Below are positions 23,819 to 35,080 of a stretch of 64,000 bases of DNA, in pieces (positions within the stretch are counted from its first letter, which is position 1; each line of letters starts with the position of its first letter). Origin of the DNA: Larix kaempferi (lineage: Eukaryota; Streptophyta; Pinopsida; Pinales; Pinaceae). Location of the stretch: NCBI GenBank assembly GCA_027924585.1, contig BSBM01000068.1, forward strand, positions 13,200,001 through 13,264,000. The letters are read 5' to 3'. The position numbers and the translations under genes are program-made. Under the pieces are notes generated by a model. It saw only the letters and a program-made list of their open reading frames with translations, was not told the origin of the DNA and ran no database searches.

Positions 23819-24595
23819 CATTCTCAGAAGTTATCAGCCCCTTCAAGATTATCCTCAAGCTTGGTGTGGTGAGAAATTCAAATGAAATAGAAAATATTTA
23901 GGTCTTACCTCTTGATTTGCAGAAATCTGGATCTGGAGCTGGATTAGGGTTTGTCAGAGAAACCCTAAAAATTCAAACTTTGAATTTCAAACTTCTGAAA
24001 AGATAGAAAGATGCGCCTTGATGAGCTGATCAAGCTGGTATACTCAGAATTTGAAAACTACAAAGTTTCACCCCTCAAATTTGCTTTTCAAACTTATGGA
24101 TTCACTAGGGAGGACCTTGAATTAGGGTTTCATTTTCTTGGAGCTTCATCCATCCATAAATTTCGATCTGGATATCTAAACTTCGATTTTTCAGAGCAGC
24201 TTCCAGCCATGGTCTTAGATTTCATAAATTCCAACTTTTGCAGTAGCCCTAATTTTCGGCTTCCCTAGACAAGACCACAAACTAGGGTTTGATTTTCCCG
24301 GATCTTCACCCAACCAAAAATTTCGATCCAAAACTCTAAACTTCGATTTTTCCAAGGAGCTTCCAGCCATGGTCTCAGATTTCAGAAATTCCTATTTTTG
24401 TGGAAACCCTAAGTTTTAGGGCCAAAAATGAAAGTGCCCAGAATTGAATTCTGATTGGACAGAAATATGCACCTTGCTGAGGAGAGTCAATCTACCCTAC
24501 TGCCTTTCCAAAATTTATGGAGAGAAACCCAAAAAAAATAATCCCTAGCTTCCGCAAGTGCACAATGTCTTCTTCTCAGGTTAGCTCTAATTCCA
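23819..24595 (-). other. B gag start and 5' leader
   Basis: On the minus strand: primer site (24595-24584), then a leader with a 150-180 bp internal duplication (24290-24430 and 24090-24270; both contain CCAGCCATGGTCT and GATTTC). A splice-donor-like CAAGAG|GTAAGACC lies near 23908. The first gag codons follow (homologous to KLEDNLEGADKF in A) up to the C insertion at 23818. The normal gag ATG context of A (MSHHTK) is altered here. Confidence 0.6.
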
Positions 24596-25237
24596 TGTTA
24601 ATTTTTTAGCATTAATTCAACATACTCTAGGATCTTTACTGAGAGAATAACATGTACAACATATCAATCATATCAATCACAAGAAGCAATCACATGAGAC
24701 AATAGACACACATAGTTTCCTTGGGGAAAACCAAGAAGGTGAAAACCCCAATAACTTCCTCAGAGATAGATAGAGTAATGATGCAAAACCCAAGCATAAG
24801 AGATAGTCTCCTAGCAGCAGCTTCTCCTCCTCCACTAGTGTGCCACTCTCTAATGAGTGTATAAGTGAGAAAGTGAATGATCAAATAGAGTGCCTCCCGC
24901 ACTCTATTTATACTTGACTTGACTTGCCTAATAACCTTTACTAGGTCAACCTTAACTTAACCACATAACATAATGCTGACAGAGCCGACCCCTAATAGGG
25001 TGGTCTAGTAACCCTTTTACCCACATGACTCATACAGGGCCGAACCCATCAAGGGGTCTAATAACCCATTAAGTATAAGTTACGACACTTACAATATAAA
25101 TGACGACACTTCCGTATAGAGGAATAATAACATCTCTATAGGAATACAAACACTTCCGTATAGAGGAATAATAACATCTCTATAGGAATACCATATACAT
25201 AGGTGAAATACATTCCAAAGTTACAATTACATCAACA
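24596..25237 (-). repeat. B right (5') LTR
   Basis: 642 bp, uninterrupted, from TGTTAATTTTTTAGC to ATTACATCAACA. On the minus strand it carries a TATAAATA box at 24912-24905 with a perfect 11-bp hairpin starting inside it (24883-24909). Confidence 0.9.
24883..24912 (-). promoter_or_regulatory. B LTR TATA box and start-site hairpin
   Basis: Minus-strand TATAAATA, then AAATAGAGTGC, loop GGGAG, GCACTCTATTT: an 11-bp perfect stem with a 5-nt loop. The stem differs in sequence from that of A and G at two inner pairs, yet pairing is kept. Promoter role is inferred from the TATA box within the LTR. Confidence 0.6.
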
Positions 25238-26551
25238 TTTTTCTTTCTCACTCCTTCCATCCAATATTCTCCATAATGTTTCAGTCACATTCTTTCCGAT
25301 ATGCATTGTATCAAACATATGTGCAATTTGTAGGTACTCATAATAGGGAAACCTACTAAATTGTCTAGGATAACTTTTCATTCCTCGTGGAATCCCATTA
25401 ATGCCTTCATAATCACATGAACGACCATCATGAATCGTAGTTTATAAATAAATTACAGAAATCAATGTCAATTATAGCAAACAACACACAATAAAAAAAT
25501 ACATAAAATTTCATATATGATGATTCATACGTACCTTGTTGATTTCTATTATATTGCAACTTCCATAGGTGAGGTGTCATTCTCTGCAGTTTTAACGCAG
25601 TCTCTTTCTTTCCATTGAATAGATCTTTTTCGGTAGTTTGATACCTGTGATTCTTAGAGAGGAAGTGCCTATACTCATCAAACACCTCCTTTCCTAAGCT
25701 TTTTGAATGACGAGATTTGATCTTAGGACCACAAACTGGACATGCAAATTTCCCCTTTGTCTGAAGACCTACATAAAGAGATGGAATATCTATGTCAATT
25801 ATAATTATATACAAAATGAATGGACTATTTAGAAAAACATGCGTGTGTAGTATATTAACTAGTTCATAAAATTAAATGCAAATAAAGTGGAACTTATAAT
25901 TACAAAACGCAAAAATGGGTTAACCCTGGGGCATCATGTATTGTCCATACAAGCATTGCATGGAATTGAAATTTCCTTTGTTGTATTGGTCTAGCTACGT
26001 CATACATAGTGATGCCATTCCATAACATTAGTAGCTCGTCAATAAGAGGTTCGATATATACATTCATATCTTTGACTTGGTACTTACCTGATTGATTTGA
26101 ACATATAAAAAATATAATTATGAGACGTACCATTTAAATATATAAACCATATTGCACAAGAGAAAAACAATAAATATATATATGACATTGTGCAACAAAA
26201 TACGACAAGTGAGATGCCACTACATTAAAAGAAAAAGCTATAGACACAATATACCTGGAACAATCATCGACAACATTATGTGCTCCCTCTTTATTGACAA
26301 CCATGGAGGAATGTTATTGTTGATAACAAAAATAGGACACACTGAGTAAATGGATCTCATCTATGCAAATGGATTGACATCATCTGTTGCCAAAGAAATC
26401 CTAAGATTACGAGGTTCTTCTTTAAAGTGAGGCCATTTTTCCTCCATATCTCTAAATGCAGACCCAACTGCAGGCATTCGAATAATGTCGTCTTGAATTA
26501 TGTTCCGTGCATGGTAATCCATAAACTGCGCTATGTTTTTGCACCTGAACA
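25238..26551 (-). pseudogene. CACTA tnp2 transposase, central catalytic block
   Basis: This continues the gene after insertion F. Exon 26551-26256 encodes FRCKNIAQFMDYHARN, then EEPRNLRISLATDDVNPF, a TAG, and NNNIPPWLSIKREHIML. After an intron, exon 26094-25906 encodes the YIEPLIDELLMLWNGI and MLVWTIHDAPGL segments. Exon 25768-25534 encodes KGKFACPVCGPKIKSRHSKS and the region after it, including FDEYRHFLSKNHRY. The last exon, 25440-25238, encodes the MHIGKNVTETLWRILDGRSE segment and is cut by insertion B. GT...AG intron borders are visible between exons. These are the conserved blocks of the tnp2 transposase family, which cuts and pastes CACTA elements in the nucleus. Confidence 0.85.
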
Positions 26552-27137
26552 TGTTGAGATATTGTAACTTCTAAGAATATTATATTTGTACTTTATTATT
26601 CCGGAGATGTTCCATTCCTCCGTAGAAATCTTATTGTATATTCGGAGATGTTTATTCCTCCATCGGAATGTGGTAAATTGGGTTATTAGACTTCCCTAGT
26701 GGGGTTGGCCCAGAGTCAGTTGTATGGGGTGTTTAAGTCCCCTAACGGGGTCGGCCCAATCAGCATTATGTTGAGTGGTTAAGTTGGGGCCGACCTAGCT
26801 AAGGTTAAAAGACAAGTCGGAGTAGTGTATAAATACAGGAGGTGTGTTCCTCATTTAACACACTCACACACTCACTTGTGAAACTCGTATAGGAGAAGGA
26901 GAGATATGTAAAGGAGGAGAAGGAGCTCATGTTTGGGGATTACATCTTTGTATTTGTTGGTCATCTATATTGGGGAAGCTTTGATGGGTTTTCTACCCCA
27001 TGAGGGTTTCCCAGGATAAATTGTGTCTCTTGTGTTTATGTTGTGCTTGTTGTTCTTTCAGTGATACTGTATATGCTATTGTTGTGAAATTGAATGTAAT
27101 ACTGATGTTATCTATCTTATCATATTGAATCTTAACA
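26552..27137 (+). repeat. F 5' LTR
   Basis: 586 bp; pairs with 39672-40249 (578 bp). The length difference is partly an extra ACACTC repeat near 26865-26875. TATA box at 26828-26835. Confidence 0.92.
26828..26856 (+). promoter_or_regulatory. F LTR TATA box and imperfect start-site hairpin
   Basis: TATAAATA is followed by an imperfect hairpin (AGGA pairing with TCCT, outer AAAT with ATTT). In the 3' LTR the same place reads AAATAGAGGA...TCCTCATTT, a better stem with one bulge. The position matches the hairpins of A, B and G. Confidence 0.45.
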
Positions 27138-28163
27138 TGGCATTAGAGATAGCCTGAAGGAAGGCAATGTATGGCACTTACGACACTTGTCTCACTTGCG
27201 ACAATTTGAAAGTTAGGGTTTTCTATAGAAAAACCTAGTCATCGTGGAACTTTCACTATAAATCCATTTTGGAGAAGGTTCGGGATCTGAAACTTTTATA
27301 GCACGAATATAACATCCCCCTATACCTTGTGTCCGAAGATCAGCTTCATATTCATTGTACTTTGTGATTTATGATCCGTACAAGTTAGGGTTTCTTCCTC
27401 TTCCAGAATGCAGTCCTAAACAGGTGACCTGGGGAAAAAGGTCATATCTCGGGATAGGAAGCTCCAAATTAAATTCTGTAAAAAGTGGTACTTAGGGAAC
27501 AGATTGTAGTTTGACAAGGCCACTTTTTAGATGCCAAAGTTGTAACAGTGACACATGGAAATCCGTACAAGTTTGCTATGCTGTTTCATCCCATAAACAG
27601 GTCATGCTGTGACACCTGGCATAAATCTCTCTCAGAAAATCCATTAAATATAAGAACTATGGGGTTGTAAATATGACAGGTCAGGCTATCATAGGCCAAA
27701 TTTTTAGACCCTGCATATCCTAAATTTCAGAGATGCACCAGAAACAATATGGCACATCTAAAATGGCTCAACGAAGGAAATCTAAGAAGAGGAGTAAGAC
27801 GTTCTCACTTAGGGTTTTTCAGTTTTTAGGTCTAGAAGGACCTGATACAATGTTGGAGACACCTGATATAAAATTGGAAGCTTTAATAATGTATTTGGAA
27901 TCCATTCATCATAGATATTGATCCTCCATCAAAATGTTGTGGGAGGAAGGAGATTGAAAATTAGGGTTTCCTAGTAAGAAGAAACCCTAGCAAAGTTGGG
28001 AGACTCATAGGGAAGTATTAAAGGAGGTATAAATGGAACTGATATTTATCATCCTAGAATCATGAACCTATACAAGATGTTTTACAAGTAATCTACCTTG
28101 GATGGTTAGGTTTTTACCCCTATAGAGAAGACTACTCGTCAGGTATGACTTGAGAAGACACAG
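27138..28163 (+). other. F 5' leader, no gag recognised
   Basis: Homologous to the first part of the G leader (32631-33300; shared GCACTT.CGACACTTGT and AACTTTCACTATAAATCCATT-type words). No gag motif is found; gag appears to have been lost entirely. It ends at the cassette's CAG|GTATGTTTTG border. Confidence 0.55.
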
Positions 28164-29318
28164 GTATGTTTTGAAATTTGATTCATGATTAAGTTCATAA
28201 TATGCTTGTCTTCATGTTATTGAGGTTAGTACAATTATGATTGGTTGATAATGAATGCATGTGAGTGATAGAAGACATTCATTGATTAGGGTTATGACAC
28301 TTATGATTGTACTAATGCACCCATGGTATTGTATGAGGATGATGTTGTCTACTAACAAGATATAGGTACATCAAGAAAGACAAATCAAGTTATATGACCA
28401 TGATGAAATGAAGATAAAGACTCATCCATAGTCTTTGACCACATAGAAGCTCTACTTACGAGGTATGTATGACTTTGTTCTACTATGCTTAACTTATGAG
28501 ATATGCAGGTTCTAGCACAAGGTCTCTAAATCATTGAAGAGAACAAAGAAGATATTGTTTGGGTATGTTAAGACATAACCAAGCATGATAATCCAAGTAT
28601 GTTTTCCTATATCAAGCTAGAATCCTAGTTTGTTAGGATCTTAGGTAAGTATACCTATGTATTAAATAATCATGACCATACATACTTAAGATTATTTAGA
28701 ATCATAATGTTTTTATAGTATTGAGATTATACTAATGAATGTATGATTATGTATTAGATCATGAGGATGACACTAGTGCACAGTTAAGCATGCATAGTGG
28801 TACAAAATAGGTATAAGTTCAAAGACATATAATGATGCTATCATAAAATAGAGATCAAGCGGGAGGCAACCACACAAACATAAAAGATAAGTATTTAAGT
28901 TGTTATTTGAATCTCTGAATAGTTAATGATATTGCTTGTAATAGTTGTATGCATATTGGTATTCCTAGAATATATCATGCATAGTGTAAGCATTCATATA
29001 GCATTGAACAATATACTACTAATATGCATATCATGGGTAAGTTGGAAAAACATTCCATTGTTGTTTATCTAGAATGAAACCTCTTTGCTGACATGCTGAG
29101 AGATGTGCACACTCTTGATAATATGTTCTGGTAGAGATGGAAGGCATCTAGATAGCCACTGTATGCATACATGATATGGAAAAGTGTTGTGCCAAAGTAT
29201 TGGTCAAGATAGTTGCATAACTATGTGAATCATATCTGTATGCATAATAGGTTATCATGTCAACATGATTTGATGATTATGAAGTATTACTAATCATATA
29301 ATTAACTTTGATTTGTAG
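28164..29318 (+). other. Intron-like non-coding cassette in F
   Basis: Starts GTATGTTTTG after CAG and ends TTTGATTTGTAG before the RT remnant. Its first unit, 28164-28365 (202 nt), has a GTATGT donor, a CTACTAAC branch-point-like motif 15-20 nt from the end, and an ATATAG acceptor. A second 46-nt unit is 28463-28508. The same order is seen in B and, without the first unit, in G. Confidence 0.6.
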
Positions 29319-30865
29319 AAAAGATCATGTGGTATGATCTACAAAAGAAGGATGATGAACACTGAACAAGTGATGGATGTTCAACAAGAAGACTTACAAA
29401 TCAAACATACTATAGAAGGCTCGTGGCTAGAAGATTCTTTTAGATAGAGGAAGAGGATCATGACGAGATGTTTTGCTCCAAGTGACTAGATAAGACCATT
29501 CTCTTAATGGTGTAATTGAAGAAGAAGTATGAATCGAGAAACTCCCAGGATTCAATTGAAGAAAGCTCTGTACGGATACCCAGGATCGATAGTCATTTGA
29601 TGAGCTTAATGATCACCATGGGTGATGCAGATTTCAACCTTTTCTAAAAGATTAAAGATGGTGTCTATATACAGATGGAATTCTTCTCTTAGATGGATGC
29701 AAGAAGGAACTCACCACAGATTTCGAATGATATTGAGGCTCATATCAGTAGAACCATCTGACGAGAGATGGCATGGATAGATATGCAGAAGATCACTCAA
29801 TGCAGAGTATGAATGATGTTCAGTCATAGAATTGATAGCTTCTTGAAAAACTTGAGCTTTACCAAAAGTAAAGCTAATCCTAACCTTTAACTTAAGGTTA
29901 TAGATAATGAACCTGTCATACTATTACTGTATGTGGATGATCTCTTTCTGACAGGGAATGAGAAATAGATCATGGAAAGAAAGAAGAAGCTAGCTACAGA
30001 ATTTGAGATGAAAGATCTTGGATTGATGCATTACTTCCTAAGTCTGGAAGTATGGAAAGGCTCAGAAGGAATCTTTCTCAACCAGGGAAAGTATTTTATA
30101 TGTTGGAATGCAAATCCATGGCCACTCCCATGGATTCCAACTTGACATTTTTAGCTGATGACTCATCGGAGTTAGTGGATGTGACTCTGTACAGACATAT
30201 TATTGGGTCATTTATGTCTTTGATGAATACCAGGACAGATATATGTTTTGTTGTGAACACCTTGAGTTAGTATCTAGTGGAACATAGGTGTGTTCACCTG
30301 ATAGGTGCAAAGCATGTGATGAGGTACCTAAAGGGTATGATAGACTTTGATCTATGTTATCTTGGAGATCATGACTTCAGATTGTATGGCTACACAGATG
30401 CTGATTGGGTAGGAAGTGTATCAGACATGAAGAGCACATCGGGCGAATGTTATTGTTTGGGATTTGCCATGATCTCGTGGTTTAGCAGGAAGCAATCTAG
30501 TGTGGATCTCAGCACAGCTGAAGCGGAGTATATAGCTGCTTGATTTGCTAGTTGTGAAACAATATGGCTTCGGAAATTGTTATCAGGATTGTTTGACTTG
30601 GAGATGGACCCCACTGTGATCTTGTGTGACAACCAGAGTTGTATCAAGATGACTGAGAATCCATTGTTCCATGATAAGTCAAAGCACATAGAAATCCGAT
30701 ATTTCCATATACGGGATATGGTGCAGAAAGGAGCTATAAAGCTTGAGTATGGGAGCACTGACAAGCAAAGTTGTTGATGTATTGACCAAACCTCTGTCTC
30801 AAGTAAAGTTTGAGTATTTCCGAGACAAGCCTTGTGTAGTTCAGAAGGGCCCTCCTCGAAAGGGG
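29319..30865 (+). pseudogene. F RT/RNase H remnant
   Basis: Badly decayed before 29880. Then ILLLYVDDLFLTGNE with an intact YVDD (near 29918-29945), a TAG, and EFEMKDLGLMHYFLSLEVW. 30052-30270 resembles the connection region and ends NTLS followed by TAG where A has CAG. 30277-30543 is RNase H (YGYTDADWVG, STAEAEYIAA) with a TGA. 30577-30777 has HIEIRYFHIRDMVQKGAIKL. It ends near KGPPRKGE, followed by a polypurine-like AAAGGGGGAG at 30858-30867 that is not next to an LTR. Confidence 0.85.
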
Positions 30866-30874
30866 GAGTGATAT

Positions 30875-31300
30875 GGTTGATGATGATATTTGGATACTGG
30901 TATCGATGTGGATACCTGTATCGATGATGAGATTTCCTATATCGATGGTAAGGTCGATGATGAGAATACCTGTATTGATGAGGATACTGTATCGATTATG
31001 AGGATACTGTATTGATGATGTGGATACTTGTATCGATGATGAGGATACTGTATTGATGGTGTGGATACTTGTATCAATGATGAGGATACATGTATTGATG
31101 ATGTGGATACTTGTATCGATGATGAGGATACTTGTATTGATGATGTGGATATTTGTATCGATGATGAGGTTACATGTATCGATGATGAGGTTACTTGTTC
31201 TGACGATGAGGTCGATAATGAGGTTACCTGTCCCGACGATGAGGTCGATGATATCAACGGTAAGATTGATAAGTGGTCCCTAGTGGACGAGAGGGATTGT
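30875..31300 (+). repeat. F tandem array 1 (GATGATGAGGATAC-type)
   Basis: Degenerate 27-33 bp units mixing TGTATCGATGATGAGGATAC and TATTGATGATGTGGATAC. Unit lengths are mostly multiples of three, so frames stay open on both strands; I do not call them genes. Confidence 0.75.
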
Positions 31301-31385
31301 ATCATCCCTGGACTTTAGTCCCTGAATTGATCCATAGACATTATATGTCTCCGAAAAGTGATCCTTAGACTTTGTCTAAGTAGAT

Positions 31386-31693
31386 GTGATAGGACTGCAT
31401 CGTCCCTGAACAGTTGGTTCAAAATGTATGTGATAGGACTGCATCATCCCTGAACGTTTGGTTCAAAATGTACGTGATAGGACTGCATCGTCCCTGAACA
31501 TTTGGTTCAAAATGTAAGTGATAGGACTGCATCGTCCCTGAACGTTTGGTTCAAAATGTATGTGATAGGACTGCATCGTCCCTGAACGTTTGATTCAAAA
31601 TGTACGTGATAGGACTGCATCGTCCCTAAACATTTGGTTCAAAATGTACGTGATAGGACTGCATCGTCCCTGAACCTTTGGTTCAAAATGTAA
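31386..31693 (+). repeat. F tandem array 2 (44-bp unit)
   Basis: Seven head-to-tail copies starting GTGATAGGACTGCATCGTCC, at 31386, 31430, 31474, 31518, 31562, 31606 and 31650, with a constant 44-bp step and few changes. Confidence 0.9.
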
Positions 31694-31981
31694 GTGATAG
31701 GATTAATTATCCTTAGACAGTAAATCCAGTAATTCTGAAAGGAAGGATAGTCTTAAAAGATTGTGCTAGGATTAATCATCCTTAGATAGTAAATCCAGTA
31801 ATTCCGAAAGGAAGGATAGTCTTAAATGATTGTGATAGGATTAATCATCTTTAGACAGTAAATCCAGTAATTCCGAAAGGAAGGATAGTCTTAAATGATT
31901 GTGATAGGATTAATCATCCTTAGACAGTAAATCCGGTAATTCTGAAAGGAAGGATAGTCTTAAATGATTGTGATAGGATTA

Positions 31982-32630
31982 TGTTGATGTATATGTAACT
32001 TCGGAATGTATATTACCCATGTGTATTGTATTCCTATAGAGATGTTATTATTCCTCTATACGGAAGTGTTTGTATTCATGTAGAGATGTTATTATTCCTC
32101 TATACGGAAGTGTCGTCATTTATATTGTAAGTGTCATAACTTATACTTGATGGGTTATTAGACCACCTTGATGGGGTCGGCCCTGTATGAGTCATGTGGG
32201 TAAATGGGTTATTAGACCACCGAGTGTGGGGTCAGCCAGGATTAAGTTAACCATGGGTTATTAGGCTAATCTAGACAAGTCGACCCCATTAGTTTATTGG
32301 GTAGGACAGGACAAGTATAAATAGAGATCAGGAGATCTCTATTTGATCACTCACTACTCACTTCTATCTCTCTCATAAAGTGGCGCGCTTGTGAGGAGGA
32401 GGATCATCTGCTAGGAGAAGACTATATCTTGTACTTTGGTTGTATCATTTCTCTATCTATCTCTGAGGAAGTTGCAGGGTTTTTCACCTTTTTGGTTTTC
32501 CCCGGTGAAACTCTGTGTCTCTTGTGTGCTTGCATTATTGTGTCCATGATTGATATGCTGTAGATATGATGTACATGTTATTCTCTCAGTTAAGATCTTA
32601 GATTAGATTGAAAATTATGAAAAACTAACA
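31982..32630 (+). repeat. G 5' LTR
   Basis: 649 bp, TATA box 32316-32323. Near-identical by eye to 38217-38865. Confidence 0.94.
32316..32344 (+). promoter_or_regulatory. G LTR TATA box and start-site hairpin
   Basis: TATAAATA (32316-32323) overlaps AAATAGAGAT-CAGGAG-ATCTCTATTT (32319-32344), a perfect 10-bp stem identical to that of A. The 3' LTR keeps the stem with loop changes (near 38573-38598). Confidence 0.6.
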
Positions 32631-33801
32631 TGGTATCAGATCTATCCTGAAAGAAGGCATGGTATGGCATGTATGACACTTGTTGCACTTGCGATGCTAG
32701 GGCTTGATATAGAAAAACCCAGTCATCGTAGCACTTTCGCTATAAATCCATTTTCGAGACGTTTTCAGATCTGAAAATTTTACAGGTCAAATATAAGATC
32801 CCCATGTACCTTGTGTCCAAAGGAAAACTTCTAATTCGTTGTAATTTGTGTTTTATGATCTGTACAATCTAGGGTTTTTGCCTCTTCCAGATCTGAGTCA
32901 TAAACAGGTGACCTAGGAAAAAAGGTCATAACTTGGGCTAGGAAGCTCCAAATGAAATTTAGTAAAAATTAATAGGTAAGGAATAGACTATACTTTCACT
33001 GGCCGAAGGTTCAAAAGCTGAAAGTGAACCAGTGAAACGTGTCCCTCCGTACAAGTTCGCTCTCCTGGTTTATCCCATAAACAGGTCACGGTGCGACACT
33101 TGGCATAACACTCTCTCAGAGAATCCAATTGAGTTCAGACCTATGGGGTTGGAAATATGATAGGTTGGGATACCACTGGTAGAAGTTTCAGACCCTGTGG
33201 ATTCGTAATTTCAGAGTTACACCAGAAACAATCAGGTGCATATTTATGTCAAAACATAATTGAATTTTGAGCACCTTCATTCATGGCTCCGGGAATTAGG
33301 GTTTTGGAGAAAGTTGGTAATTTTGTAATCAGAGACCACGTCTGAATACTACTCATCAAAATCAAAATTTAGAGACCAAGATCAAATTTTTTGGTTGGGT
33401 AGAAGGTCGGGCTTCATTAAACCCTAGTTCGGGACTTTGATCAAAAAAGTGGAAAATTAGAGATTCTGCAAAAGTTGGAATTTTTTAAGTCTGTGACCAT
33501 GCCTGGAAGCTCCTCAGAAAAATCAAAGTTTAGAGCTTTGGATCGAACCCTTTTGGTTGGGAAGAAGGGTGGGCTTTATCAAACCCTAGTTCGGGATCCT
33601 GTCTAGAAGATCCAGAAGTTTCAAAGACAATTTTGAGGGGTGAAACTTTGCAGTTTTCAAATTCTGAGTATACCAGGTTGATCATCTCATCAAGGTGCAT
33701 CTTTCTATCCTTTCAGAAGTTTGAAATTCAAAGTTTGAATTTTTAGGGTTTCCCTAACAAACCCCAATCCAGCTCCAGATCCAGTTTCTGCAAATCAAGT
33801 G
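32631..33801 (+). other. G 5' leader
   Basis: The first part matches F. From about 33300 it matches the A/B leaders and contains a 150-bp direct duplication (33310-33450 and 33460-33610; both with AGTTGG and CTAGTTCGGGA). It ends at the CAAGTG|GATTGGG junction, where A has a 113-nt GT...AG segment that includes the gag start codon. Confidence 0.6.
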
Positions 33802-33933
33802 GATTGGGTTAATCCTAGAAGAAAATGGATTGGTCACCTGCATAAGTGAAGAAGTTCCAGTTTCAGAGGGAGATAAGGCTAAAGCCTTACATAAGAATAT
33901 TACAAGCAATCTCGACAGGTATGGCTTATCCAG
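33802..33933 (+). pseudogene. G gag stub
   Basis: Begins GATTGGGTTAATCCTAGAAG, homologous to gag codons for IGLILEE in A. It continues through a SEEVPVSEGDKAKALHK block. It then jumps to the gag tail (TACAAGCAATCTCGACAG, near the zinc-knuckle end of B). Most of gag, including its start codon, is gone. Confidence 0.7.
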
Positions 33934-35080
33934 GTACATCAAGAAATACAAATCATGTTCTAGTTCAAGAACATATGACCATGGTGACATGAAGACAAAG
34001 GTTCATCCATTGCCATGGATCACATAGAAGATCTACTTATGAGGTATGTATAACTTGGTTCTATAATGGTTAACCTATGAGATATGCAGGTTACTAGCAC
34101 AAGTCACTTAAGAGAACAAGAAGACATCATGTGGGTATGTTAGACAATAACCAGCTAACATATTAATACAGGTATGTTTTTCCTATATCAGGTTAGAATC
34201 CTACCTTGTGTTAGAATCTCTTATATAAGTATACATGGCATGATTGATAATGATTATTCATTGAAGTTAGTAATCATGTGTTTAGGCATATTATGCTTCT
34301 TACTTTGATTGATGATATGAATAACCAGAAGAGTCCTATGATCAAATAAGAATATGCATGAGTAAGAGAAGTCTTCCCTGAAACCTTGAATGATAATGCT
34401 TATTATCTGTGTTTGAAATGATCATGACTATACATGTTTAAGATTATTTTGTTTTGATAGTATACTAATGAATGTATGATTATGTATGAGATCTCGAGGA
34501 TAACACACTGATGATACTAGTATGTATTCATAATGATCAAGGATGGATATAAGTTCAAAGAAAGGTAATCCACGAAGCAAAGATCAAGAGGGAGCACACT
34601 CCAGTAGTTCCTGTAAGGAAGCAAATATTGAGGGAGTCCACCATACAACCAAACAAAGATAAGTATTTGAATTGACATTTTTGCATACTTCTTTGTTTAA
34701 ATAATATTGCTCAATGATGTATATGCGTATGTTCCTAGACTTAGGGTGTGTATTATGCATATTAGAATAATTGCATTAATGAATAGTATACTACTAATAT
34801 GCATGTGATGGGTAAGTGGCCTATGGAACTGTACAACATTCCATTGCTACTTATCTAGAATGAAACCTCTTTGCTGACATGTTGGGAGTAGTGCAAACTC
34901 TTAACAATGTTCTGGTAGAGATTGGAAGGCATCTAGAAAGCTACGGGATATGGATAAATGTTGTATTGAAGCATTGGCTAAAATAATTGCATGACTGTGT
35001 GACATATTTCTTTATGTGTAAGAACTTGTTCTGAAAACTATGAGATGTTTTCTAATCATGCAACTTAACTTGTTTTGTAG
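33934..35080 (+). other. Intron-like non-coding cassette in G
   Basis: Homologous to 28366-29318 in F and 13468-12441 in B. It starts GTACATCAAGAAA, lacks the first intron-like unit, keeps the 46-nt GTATGT...TATGCAG unit (34044-34089) and ends CTTGTTTTGTAG. Confidence 0.6.

Larger units (their letters stand above)
1494..25237 (-). mobile_element. Copia element B (non-autonomous), carrying nested elements A and C
   Basis: Right (5') LTR 24596-25237 and left (3') LTR 1494-2023 plus 9372-9484, both beginning TGTTAAT and ending ATCAACA. The primer site is the degenerate initiator-Met site 24584-24595 (minus TGGAATTAGAGC). The polypurine tract is 9485-9496 (minus GTTAAGAGGGAG). The 5-bp target duplication is TTTTT (1489-1493 and 25238-25242). 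Inside are a leader, a truncated gag, a 1.26-kb intron-like cassette and an RT/RNase H remnant; protease and integrase are missing. A entered its left LTR and C entered its gag. B needs enzymes from a relative such as A to move. Confidence 0.9.

Noticed and set aside
30858-30867. AAAGGGGGAG as the polypurine tract of F
   Set aside because: No LTR follows; the true tract is at 39663-39671 next to the 3' LTR. It may be the ancestral tract before the repeat region grew, but that cannot be shown here.
31386-31981. Regular repeat arrays that could suggest CRISPR
   Set aside because: Units of 44 and 69 bp are contiguous with no unique spacers, and the setting is a plant retroelement.
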